DNA of 64,000 bases from contig CM023538.1 in assembly GCA_013350335.1 (NCBI GenBank), forward strand, positions 57,835,080 through 57,899,079. Reading direction: 5' to 3'. Of the stretch, positions 20,747 to 30,825 are shown piece by piece. Under the pieces are notes generated by a model. It saw only the letters and a list, made by a program, of their open reading frames with translations, was not told the DNA's origin and made no database searches. The translations under genes were made by a program, and so were the position numbers. Position 1 is the first letter of the stretch. Every line of letters begins with the position of its first letter. Origin of the DNA: Chimonanthus salicifolius. Its lineage: Eukaryota > Streptophyta > Magnoliopsida > Laurales > Calycanthaceae.

Positions 20747-21060
20747 TCATCTAATGGTAATGGATGGGACATGTTGAATCTCATACCAGTCCTCTCCTTC
20801 TGGTTCTATCCGCTTGACAAAGTCAATAGGCATGCTGTATACCCCTAATGCATTAAGGCTGGTCATATGCCGCAATCCTTCTGGAATCATCTTCAATTTC
20901 CTACAGCATTCTATGTCCAAGTTTCTAAGATTTGGCATTGCTCCTTCCTCCATTGTCCACTCCTCCATAGTTTGGACATACTCTAATTTCAAGTGTACAA
21001 GCTACTCTAATTTCAAGTGTACAAAGCTTGGGAAAGGATTGTAAGGAACAAGTCATTTTC
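20747..21060 (-). pseudogene. NBS-LRR (NLR) C-terminal LRR relic
   Basis: On the minus strand 20992-20747 reads KLEYVQTMEEWTMEEGAM, PNLRNLDIECCRKLKMIPEG, LRHMTSLNALGVYSM and GEDWYEIQHVPSITIR. This is the last leucine-rich repeat and C-terminus of a CC-NBS-LRR (RPP13-like) resistance protein. Upstream the frame continues as PFPSFVHLKLE but meets a stop made by a 24-bp tandem duplication (20981-21028). No NB-ARC domain lies in the window, so this is a fragment. The similar relic at 16.6 kb suggests a former NLR locus. Confidence 0.7.
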
Positions 21061-22660
21061 TCTCCCAGATAGGTTTTCCCAGATAATTTGAAAGTTCAGT
21101 AACCTCCCCAGTATGGACAATGGATCTGCTGCAAGCAGAACTCGTCCAAATCAAAACAGTCACACTCAGTCTCAGCCCATAAAAGTTATGAATTGAGCTA
21201 AGGTCCAAACACAACATCTACAATCAAAATTCAATTTGGGCTTAGACCATAACTAAATAGAGCAAATACAAATACCCCACTTGGGCCTGAACCTTAACAT
21301 CAGAATTTTAGGTCAGAGCCTAAGGCTTCAAATTAGAAATTTAATGCTGGGCTCATCACCTAAAAATTTTTTCAACTATATATTGGGCAGGGGCCGCGCG
21401 AACGCGTACCCCCTCTCACACAAATTATGACGTCCACTCTCCCACTTGGGGAGATGGTAGAAGAGGGCCCCTCCTAAGTGCAATGGAGGCCCCACTCCTA
21501 GGCCATGGGCCTTGTTGATCACCCATTAACCCCATCCAGGTAAGTATGCTTCCTTTTCCTTTGGCTTCTCCTTTTATACTATTCTTCCTCACTTCTCTTC
21601 TCGCCTCTTTCCGATGTGGGACTCTAGAAAGACAAAACACTTGCCAACTTAAGTAGGCACTCGTTCATTCCCCCACTCCACTCTTCTCTTCTCTTAGATG
21701 TTACTTTAGTTTGATTTATGTAATTGTCATGAGTCATTATATCTGTTAATAAAATTCAACATGAGAAAATATGGATTAGAGTAAAGATTCAAATTTCATC
21801 CTATGTTTAAAATAGGTCTATTTTCACTTTTTAAAATTTTGATTCAACTTTTTATAATTCTTTTTTATGCAATTTCATTGTCGGATTAATCGTGATACAT
21901 CAAAATATTTATTTAATATTTATTTTTAATCTTAAAAATCAATGTTAACATAATTGAGTATATTCCATTTTTATAGTATAAATGTCTTATCACCTGACAC
22001 AAAATACTGTTTCAGACATGCTCGCTTAAAATATTTAATATTTATCTTTTTCATAGTTCAATAAGTATCAAATTTAAAATTTGATCCAATATTCGTAATT
22101 AATTCATCTAATAGTATATCTTATAGTTGACAAGTTGGTGAAGAGAGATGTCTGTCAAAAAATGTCTTTTTCTTTGACATATTTATGTAGTAAAAACTCT
22201 AATTTATTGTAATTGAGTTATGAAATTCTAATGATTTCAATTTAATTTAAATAAGTTATTATTTTATTAAAATAATTTTATCAAAATAAAGAATATACAT
22301 TTTCTATTATAATTATAAAAAATAAATTTTATTAGAAAAACTCTCCATTTAATTTAAGTAAATAAAAGTTAGCAGTTGATACTAAGTCCCATTTGCTTAT
22401 TTTACTTAACCTAAATACAATGGTTTTATATATTTAATGACAAACATTTTATAAACTTTCATATCAATAAACTTTTCTTAAATTTGTAGAGCCAACAAAC
22501 TATACTTTATTACTAAATATATTATGTAATTGTAGGGTGAGTCATGAAAATTGCATGACTGAATTATGTCAAATTGTACATCCCTTCTGTGGACTTTGTG
22601 TGAAGGACCGCCCAATTAAATATATATATATATATATATATGAATGATCGGACTACATTG
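21060..22660. other. Intergenic stretch, no gene seen
   Basis: The GC-richer part at 21380-21690 (containing GGGGCCGCGCGAACGCGTAC and TTTCCGATGTGGGACTC) has the flavour of an LTR, but no paired copy, primer-binding site or TSD was found. The rest is AT-rich with only short chance frames. Confidence 0.4.
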
Positions 22661-22679
22661 GCGTGCAATCTATTATGGG

Positions 22680-22844
22680 CAGTATCGGTTTTTAAAACCT
22701 TTATATATCGGCCAATATTTGATATATATCGTCGATATTGGTGGGTTTTGTTAAAAAAAAAAAACAACAAAAGAGGAGAGAAATAAATCGGTCGATATCT
22801 CATATCGGTTGATATTTCGGCCGATACCGAGATTTCTACCCTTG
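22680..22844. mobile_element. hAT-type MITE of the CGATAT family, 7/8 TSD
   Basis: A 165-bp element starts CAGTATCGG and ends GAGATTTCTACCCTTG. It is flanked by ATTATGGG (22672-22679) and ATTACGGG (22845-22852). The interior has ATATATCGGCCAATATTTG, TCGTCGATATTGG and TTCGGCCGATACCG motifs. The terminal repeats are weak. Confidence 0.6.
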
Positions 22845-22902
22845 ATTACGGGGTTAAAGTATCCCCTGTCCAATACAAGTGAGACCCTTGAACAGCTTGA
22901 TC

Positions 22903-22904
<2 letters not shown>

Positions 22905-22967
<63 letters not shown>
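22905..22967. repeat. (TA)n microsatellite
   Basis: An almost pure TA dinucleotide run of about 62 bp. A shorter run of the same type is at 22617-22641. Confidence 0.95.
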
Positions 22968-22969
<2 letters not shown>

Positions 22970-22970
<1 letters not shown>

Positions 22971-24420
22971 CATTAATTTTAATTGAATTAATCAAGTTGT
23001 ATTTTTTAAATTGAATAAAAAACAGTAATCAAAACTAGTGAGTCATTTTGCTCATAAATATTATTATTTTACCCTTACCTTATATTCAATTGTAATTTTC
23101 TACTCATCAAATTAGTGGAAAGTGGCTTTCACATTTATTGTAAAATTTAAATAAAGGAGCGCAATGGCCATTTTCGAAGACTAAGAAATAGGATACAATG
23201 ATTAGAAATCTTTAATTCACACTCAGTGCTTTCATACACTAAGTGGATTTAGTTAAGTATTTGAATAAGTCCATAAAAGAATATTTGTTATATTTCATAA
23301 GAAGCTTTTCAATTGTTTTTAATGAAAAAATTGGTCATGAGAATATGGACTTATAGAAAGAAAAATTAATATAAAAAACCTTTTTTTTAAAAAAAAAATG
23401 AGTTGTTTTATAAGCCATATTTCAATTAGAAATTTATTGTTAATTTCTTCTATTTTACTTTTTTTTTTTTAAATTCTTTTTATTTTCTGAATCACCCTTT
23501 TCTGATATAATATTGCTATTGCTGTATTGTAATTTTTCATTTTTATATAAATTTTAACATTTATGTTTAATTTTAAATAGTTTATTATTGTTATGATATT
23601 ATAGAATATCATAATCCAAATGATTTGATTTAACGACTGAATTTAATTAAATTTAATCATTATAAAAAACAACTTAATCAATGATTTGAAATTATCTTGT
23701 ACTAAAGCTTATCCCATAAACTATGACTAAATCAGGGCCATTATTTTAACACTCTAACAATAAAAAGTACATAATAATCTAAATACATTTGAAGTTAGTA
23801 AGAAATTTTAAAAGATAAAAATTGTGTAATTGAACATGACATGGTTGAATTTAAATTTGATTTTAGTTATATTTATCATCTTATTGAGCAAATTAACTTT
23901 ACTAAATTAATGAAGAGATTAACAATATACCAATAATGAGAAAGAAATATATTTATTGATTAGATTCTAATTAATAAAATGTACAAGTTAAACAAAGCTC
24001 TACTCCAACTATCAGTTTTATTTAATTCAAATCAAATAATTATACATAGTTAACAAAACTAATTTTTATATCAATGCTTATTTTTATTTTGCAAGTCACC
24101 TGACCCCACCTTATTATTAAACCAAACATACTAATTGGACTCTCTCTTTAGCAAAATTTGGTTCCAACATTTTTTCTTTAAATGCACCTTTATAAAGTTT
24201 CATCTGCATATTATTATTTATTTATTTTTTCTTTTGATTTTGAAACTTAAAATGTTAATATTATATAATTTTAATAATCATCTTTTTAATCACATATAGT
24301 GAGCGTGGCTTTTAAAATTTCTTACCGTTGAATGTGCAGACAAAATTTCATACCTCGATCATCTGCTTCGCCTATCCGAACCTGACAGCGGAACCCATCT
24401 AACGGCTAATTTTTCACCTT
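22970..24420. other. AT-rich upstream region of the phytocyanin gene
   Basis: No coding sequence or complete transposon was recognised. This is very AT-rich sequence leading into the phytocyanin promoter. Confidence 0.45.
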
Positions 24421-24424
24421 CTCC

Positions 24425-24433
24425 TCTATTTAA
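24425..24433 (+). promoter_or_regulatory. TATA box of the phytocyanin gene
   Basis: TATTTAAAA, about 95 bp upstream of the ATG at 24523 and followed by a C-rich leader (CCCCACTCACTCTCTGC). The position suits a core promoter with a 5'UTR of roughly 60 nt. Confidence 0.5.
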
Positions 24434-24522
24434 AAACATAACAAACTACGGAACCCCAAACCCCCCACTCACTCTCTGCAAGTTCTTCAATAAGTTATTA
24501 GAATCTGACTGACACTCCATCC

Positions 24523-25238
24523 ATGGCTTCTGGAAGTGCTCTAGCTTCCTCTGTTATCATCCTAATCTCTTTTGTCTTCAGTTTTTCCCAAGCTAAAGAG
24601 TTCTTAGTTGGAGGCAAGACCAATTCATGGCAAATCCCGTCTTTCCCTTCTCAATCTCTCAACAAATGGGCTGAACAAAACCGCTTCCATATTGGGGATT
24701 CGCTCGGTAATTCAAGACTTCCCCATCTGGGTTTCTTTCAAATTTCATATTTCAGTTTGGGTTTTTCCACTTGTCTATTATGATAGAATAAATTACTATT
24801 AAAAATATTAATAGTAATAGTAATTCTTCATTTTTCTCATGTGGGTCTCTGTTACTGTTGCAGTATGGAAGTTTGACAACGAGAAGGATTCAGTACTGCA
24901 AGTGACAAGAGAGGATTATGAGAGTTGCAATGTCTCAAATCCATTGGTTGCTCACAAGGGTGGGAATGTGACTGTGAAGCTTGACCAATCAGGGCCGTTT
25001 TACTTCATTAGTGGAGTGAAAGGGCGGTGTGAGAAGGGTGAGAATGCTGATCATTGTCGTCATGTCAACTGGGCAAGGCGGCGGGTTTTTTCCGATGTCT
25101 CCAGCACCTTCTCCGTCGTCGGGAATGGATGGCCCTGTAATTGCCCCATCCAGTGGTGCGCCATGTTTGGCAGTTTTGAGTGGTTTTGTAGGTGTTATGG
25201 TGGTGTTAATGGGAGGCTTCTTGGGAATGATTTTGTGA
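24523..25238 (+). CDS. Early-nodulin-like phytocyanin (GPI-anchor type), with frameshift
   Basis: Exon 1 is 24523-24706 and exon 2 starts at 24864 (GT-AG). The junction codon G|TA gives VWKFDNE. A signal peptide (SALASSVIILISFVFSFSQA) is followed by the cupredoxin-like domain: GGKTNSWQIP, RFHIGDSLVWKF, EDYESCNVSNP and GPFYFISGVKGRCEKGE. The usual copper-ligand Cys and His positions (FICG and GHC) are Ser and Arg, so copper binding is unlikely, as in early nodulin-like proteins. After GRCEKGE the frame shifts by one at about 25035-25050. Frame 0 runs as unrelated sequence to a stop at 25306. The shifted frame gives MLIIVVMS, a Pro/Ser-rich spacer (MSPAPSPSSGMDGPVIAPSS) and a hydrophobic tail ending at 25238, a typical GPI signal. 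It is either a recent pseudogene or a sequence error. Family members sit on the outer plasma membrane. Confidence 0.8.
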
Positions 25239-25309
25239 ATGAGGGAAATTTGGGTTATTCCTATTTATTTATTTTTCCTATTTTTAACATCATCTCCCGT
25301 GGTTGATTT

Positions 25310-26085
25310 TGTATTTTGTTAATATAATCTTTCAATTTATTTGATATTTCTTTCATAATATTATAAGCATAATTATTTAGCCCGCAATTCAATTAATTCA
25401 TATTAGAATTTAAAGTTAGCAATTCAATATATGTTATAATATGCCAATTTCCCAAATCAGGTTCATTTATTTTTGTTTTTAGCTGGTCAAATTCATAGTT
25501 TAAGTTAGCTTATTTAAATGAAAAAAATTGATTTAGATAGTGGATATGTCTAAACTAATTTATTAATAGATTATTAGATTTTTCACTACTATTATATATT
25601 ATTGAATTTTAAATTATTTTGTTAATATGTTGAAGTTTGGATAATAACTCATTAATCTATGTTAGATAATCTTTCTAACAATGAACTATTTTTTCTTCAA
25701 CAAAAGAAATATAATCATCTTACAAATATAATACAAAAATGATTCATCCTGTCAATAAGTAAACCTAGATTTAGAAAAATATAAATAAGATTGATCTAAT
25801 TTAGAAACTAAACCAAATCGATATCAAATTGTTTCACGAATGAAATCACTATTCAACAAACTAATTCACAATTTAAGACCAATTAGAATGATTCAATAGC
25901 AGAATGTTTCTGTCTTGGAAGATAAACATAATGTTTTAACAAATCTTTAAACCTATCTTTGAACTGACCAAATTTGTGCAATTTGGAATGTCTGACTAAT
26001 TTTCTTCGTTAGCAAAATTTACATATCAGCATTTTGTTACACCGAAGGCTTGCCTTGTAATTTTATCAACTTATGTACATAGAGG
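25310..26085. other. 3' flank of the phytocyanin gene, no gene seen
   Basis: AT-rich sequence with no recognisable coding or transposon features. Confidence 0.5.
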
Positions 26086-26090
26086 TTTTG

Positions 26091-26417
26091 TAATGTTCCA
26101 TGTAATGTTCGAGAGTCCTCTGAGAGGGAGTATCTAGAAAGCTTCTCAATGATTAAGAGCGTAGAGATATGTAGAATGGCGGGGAAGGGATTCTAGAATT
26201 TTCCTTAACTGCCGGATGGTTGACACATGGCACAATACCAGCCACTCATTCCCAAGTCTTGTACTATAAATAGGATTAAGGTCCTCACTTGCCATTGTGT
26301 TTACATTGAGTGAGGGTTTGAGCGAATTGATCTTGAATGTGTGAGAGAGCAAGACTCACTTGTTCAACAATGTAGATATTGTTCAAGTGTTGTAAGGAAA
26401 AATCTTGAGTGCAACTC
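26091..26417 (+). mobile_element. Copia-like LTR with TATA box
   Basis: About 327 bp starting TGTAATGTTCCATG. It has CTATAAATAG at 26264-26273 and a run-off typical of R/U5. It is followed by TTGGTCATTAGAGCTTAG (about 26419-26437), a mutated form of the tRNA-Met primer-binding site. An ATG at 26449 opens a short frame (MSSTQVIKG), possibly the start of gag, which is lost in the tandem repeat that follows. No 3' LTR was found. Confidence 0.5.
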
Positions 26418-26647
26418 TATTGGTCATTAGAGCTTAGTTTGATCACAATGTCGTCAACACAAGTTATCAAAGGAGTCGGTTGTCACACTTGGAAGAGGCA
26501 CAAGGCGATGGAACCTCGCCTCAGACATCTCGAGTTCATCGTAGCCAATGGGGAGAAGGATTGGAACGGGCCTAATTCGGGTCAAACAGGCCAGAATGGC
26601 CCATTTCGACCCTACCCATTCCATTCTAAAACTTTCAAGTTTTTTTT

Positions 26648-27293
26648 GGATACATATAAAGTACAAATACAAAATAGACATTACGTGATACAAGTGAAAA
26701 AATTGAACTTAAAATAAAATATGAAATCACTTGATGATGCCCAGTGACTATGATCACTTAGATTAAGTGGATAGAAATTAAATTTCAAACTAAAATTTGA
26801 TCTAATTGTAGTTAAATGAAGTATATTTCCAACTCATATGGTTTATTCTTAATGTATATGACAAAAATTTAAGAAAAAAATGAAATAGACCCAGTGTGCA
26901 TATGTATTTTAAATTTTAACCTTTAATTTTGAATAAAATGAGAATTAAGTTTATTTCTTGAATATTTTTTGGATACATATAAAGTACAAATACAAAATAG
27001 ACATTATGTGATACAAGTGAAAAAATTGAACTTAAAATAAAATATGAAATCACTTGATGATGCCCAGTGACTATGATCACTAAGATTAAGTGGATAGAAA
27101 TTAAATTTCAAACTGAAATTTGATCTAATTGTAGTTAAATGAAGTATATTTTCAACTCATATGGTTTATTTTTAATGTATATGACAAAAATTTAAGAAAA
27201 AAATAAAATAGACCCAGTGTCCATATGTATTTTAAATTTTAATCTTTAATTTTGAATAAAATGAGAATTAAGTTTATTTCTTGAATATTTTTT
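26648..27293. repeat. 323-bp tandem duplication
   Basis: GGATACATATAAAGTACAAA occurs at 26648 and 26971, and the two units match almost base for base to TTGAATATTTTTTGGATA. Non-coding, AT-rich. Low divergence suggests a recent duplication. Confidence 0.85.
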
Positions 27294-27299
27294 GGATAG

Positions 27300-28570
27300 T
27301 TGATTCTTATTAGAAGAAAACTACAAACATTTTTAAATTAGTATTTGATAATTACACTATTATAAATTAAAATTACAAATATAAATAATTATTTAATAAT
27401 ATAAGGTTGTATTATTATCTTCATGTTTTATTATATTTTTTTACCTTTTAAAAAAAAATAGTTGTTTTTTTTTTTTTTTTTCTGGAAATAGAATATCAAA
27501 ACTGGTGGAACGTTCCATTGTAGAGACAACCAAGACAGGTTCCAAAACAAATCTGACAACAACTATGATATTACAGTCTTAGAGGGTATCCTCTTCGAGG
27601 GCCTTCTATCATATTACAGTCTTAGACCACAACTGGCCAAAGCTCATCGTTATAGTGTAGAGGTTACTAGTTCAAGGCCCACATACGTCAGATAGACAAT
27701 TAGCCAGAAAACAATTTATCCAATATAAATATAAAGATCAATATCTGATTGATAGAATAAATAACTTAGATGATAATTTTTGTGAATTGATCACACCAGG
27801 GATTAAAATACCGGATGCATATCGGCCGATATACCGGCCGGTAAATTTCTCTCTCTTCCGATTTTTTTTTTGGATAATGTCGGAAAATTTTGGGCTTCTT
27901 GAAAATATAATTTTTTCATTAAATATCGGTCATATACATACTCAAATTATTTATTTAAGTTTCATCTATTTTCAATATTAAAATTAACAATAGATGATTT
28001 TAACTTATAAAAATATGAAAATGTCACATCAATTCTCTCAAGTCACATCAATAAGTAGATCCTATTATATAATTAATCAATATAGGAAAATTAATAATAA
28101 AAATAAAAATAAAACTTCTTATCTCATAGCTCCACACATATTAAAAATTTGAATTAATGCCTATGTTATTGGGTAATTATAAATACATACGTTTTCAATA
28201 ATTTCAATTTCATTCTTAACATTTGAAAGTCATGTATAAATGAGTCTCTGTATGTATTCTAATGTGTGAATAATTTTTAGGAATAATAAAATATTAACTA
28301 TGATAAGAGTCCACTTATGCTAAGATAATAAAATGACAAAAAGATTTTAGCCATCATGTATTTATGTTGCCATGTATACACCTCACACACTTTAATAAAT
28401 TGAAATTGAGTCAAATTAATTGAATAGTATTTTAAAATTCAAATTATGTTTTTAAAATTTTCAAGAAGTGGTAATAAAAGGTAAAATAGTATTTTATAAG
28501 TGAAGACCTCTAAATAATATCATATTGTTTTTTTTTTTTTTTAGACTATTAGTTATCTATCAAAATTTGA
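27300..28570. other. AT-rich intergenic stretch with a CGATAT fragment
   Basis: No gene seen. The segment at 27798-27845 starts CAGGGATTAAAATACCGG and contains GCATATCGGCCGATATACCG. It looks like the left end of a CGATAT-family hAT MITE whose right end I could not place. Confidence 0.4.
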
Positions 28571-28679
28571 ATTCATTTTAAGTAGATCTCAATGAAATTG
28601 AATTTCACATCTCAAAATTTGAATCACATCAAAGCTTGTCCAAATTTTCTCAAAACAAATGTAATATTACTATGGATCC

Positions 28680-28917
28680 AGCTCTTCATATGGATAACCC
28701 GGGACGTGGAAATAAAATCTTGCATACGTGTCTTCCGGAAGTCGCTCATCATTAGACGTGTAGTCGGATGTTGATGATGGATTGTGGTACTGCCAACTAT
28801 CAGATGAGGGTTGCGATTGACAATCTGAAATCGACATGGACTGCATATTACTGGATAATGAGTTCGTGTCGAAGTGCCCATAGCTCGGTTGACCATAATG
28901 AGGAGATGTATGGGGTA
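28680..28917 (-). pseudogene. Possible C-terminal tail of a hAT-type transposase-like protein
   Basis: One minus-strand frame stays open for about 78 codons to a TAG near 28676. It reads SILVPHTSPHYGQPSYGHF, MQSMSISDCQSQPSSDSWQY and NDERLPEDTYARFYF. It is rich in Ser, Tyr, Gln and His. Low-complexity tails of this kind are found at the C-terminus of plant hAT/BED-type transposase proteins, but no catalytic or dimerisation motif is visible here. The assignment is tentative and partly guided by the adjacent CGATAT array. Confidence 0.25.
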
Positions 28918-29034
28918 CTAATATAGAGGAAAAGTTCGGTCGGTTCAGATCACGGGTTTAAAAAAAAATATTAAGAAATTCAGGCGTGGGAAACACAAAG
29001 AATCCCACAGCCTGTTGGATGGGATATGATGCAG

Positions 29035-29590
29035 GATTCCTGGGCGATATTTTGGACGAAATATCGCGCGATATATCGTCCGTGATATATCGCCCGATAA
29101 TCGTTTAAAATATCGTCGATATTAATTTTTAAATAATATAACCAGACCGTTACGGGCCGATATTGGGACAATATCGGCCGATATTTTGGACCAATAAACG
29201 GTCCAAATATCGCCCGATATTTGTACTAAATATCGCCGATATTTGGTGGGTCCCACTACCGATATTTTTTTTTTTTTTAAAACCATACTTTCCAGCCCGA
29301 TAAATAGTATATCGGGCGATATTGGGCCGATATTCGGACCGATATATCGCCCGTATCGGCCGATATTGTATTATTTTAAAAAAAAAAAAACGAAAAAAAA
29401 TCTAATATACCGATATTTTCGAATATCGGCCGATATTAGGGCCGATATTGGGGACCGTTTATCACCCATATCGGCCGATATTCCAACAGTACGGCCGATA
29501 CTTATCGTATCGGCCGATATTTCAAGGTTTCAAAAAACCGATATATATCGGCCGATACGATATGTATCGGCCGATATTGAAACCTTAGGA
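29035..29590. repeat. Dense array of ATATCGGCCGATAT palindromes
   Basis: About 550 bp in which self-complementary ATATCGGCCGATAT and variants (CGCCCGATAT, GGGCCGATAT, CGTCGATATT) recur more than a dozen times, broken by poly-T and poly-A runs at 29265-29279 and 29377-29397. The right end, CGATATTGAAACCTTA, resembles the CAAGGTT terminus of the MITE at 17186. Possible 8-bp flanks (AGATCACG at about 28947 and GGATCACA at 29589) match only partly. No protein is encoded. Confidence 0.75.
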
Positions 29591-29724
29591 TCACACATCT
29601 CACACTCATGAGACTTAAGCAGTTAAACCCACAATCTTTACACTTTAATAATAAACCCTTATTAATTGTGCTAATATGTACTAAAAGTGAGACTATTTTC
29701 CAATATATTTGTCAAAATTATATA

Positions 29725-29900
29725 TTTTTTTTTTTTGAATTTACATGTGAAAAATCGTAGGATACCCAACGTAAAACCCCCACGGGTGAGCCCACTACTC
29801 CTAGGACACACCAAGGTTAAACCATGGGAGCTTGAATCCGCAACCTCCCGCTTCCTGAGGCAGGAGGCAACTAGTCGAATTATACCCATGTGGGTAAAAT
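29725..29900 (-). mobile_element. tRNA-derived SINE, minus strand
   Basis: A poly-T run (29725-29736, the minus-strand tail) precedes GAATTTACATGTGAAAAATC, a CCCCCACGGGTGAGCCCAC block and the B-box side GGGAGCTTGAATCCGCAACC. The complement reads GGTTGCGGATTCAAGCTCCC. The A-box side ends near TATACCCATGTGGG. Similar copies lie at 38992-39149 and in the 8-12 kb region. Confidence 0.65.
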
Positions 29901-30328
29901 TTTCTAATTTAACTACACTTACAAGTACACAAGAAACCTCCACATCTAAATGAGATAGGACCAAGGTGCAATTCATCGAATGAACTACAGTCAACTTATG
30001 CCTCATGCAGAAGCTATTAAATAACAAATCCAAACCAATCAAAATGTGATTTTCTTTAAATTCAATTTTGATTGATGTCATGCACCATAAGATTGAATAA
30101 CATACGCAAAAATATTTATACAAAATTTTATTTTAATTTCAAAAAATCAAAGAACTAAGATAATTTGACAGATCCCATTTTAGACAGATCAATAGTCCTC
30201 ATAATATCATTCAATTCTTTTGATTATTGGGTGAATCCAACCCTCCGATATAGCCTGTCAGCGAACCTTTCAAACTTGCCATTTGCTAGACCTGCTCCTC
30301 ATGTAGACCAAGCCCACAAACCTATCTC

Positions 30329-30404
30329 GTCAAAGAAGAAATCTTAATGCACAAGTCCCTAATGGAATCACTTGATGGTGGTCAAAGAAGAAATCTTAAT
30401 GCAC

Positions 30405-30443
<39 letters not shown>
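30329..30443. repeat. 52-bp tandem duplication followed by (CT)n
   Basis: GTCAAAGAAGAAATCTTAAT plus GCACAAGTC occurs at 30329 and 30381. The second copy runs directly into a pure CT microsatellite (30409-30443). It lies just downstream of the L9 gene 3' end. Confidence 0.85.
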
Positions 30444-30446
<3 letters not shown>

Positions 30447-30825
30447 CTTTCTGCAGCACTTCTCACGAGCAAGCAGATGGTGATGGTAGTTGACAATCAT
30501 ACAAGCAGAAACCAAATTTATATTCTAGAATAACTATGAGAAGCCGAATATGCACCAGGTGGACATGAAAGACTGATGCACCATCAGCTAGTGTTCTGAT
30601 ATTTAAAACCCATCTCATTGTTAGATACTATATTTTTAAATCCTCATCATATTGCATTTTTATTTTCATTTGGCATGCATGTCTCACATCAGGCACCTGC
30701 ATCTCTATCCTTTAGCAGAGAAGAACAAAGCAGGGCACAATAGCTATTTCATGACCCAGAACCTTAGGGTAAAGTTTCACTAAAACAAGTAACAATGAGA
30801 GAACAATGGGAGTACCAAGGACAAG

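Noticed and set aside
21380..21690. LTR at 21.4-21.7 kb
   Set aside because: LTR-like composition, but no TG...CA pair, primer site or second copy could be identified.
29243..29611. 122-codon frame in the CGATAT array
   Set aside because: The peptide is the repeat translated (RPI, ADI, YRP units); not a protein gene.
30409..30443. (CT)n run as a promoter GAGA element
   Set aside because: It lies downstream of the L9 3' end and no gene start is near; treated as a microsatellite.
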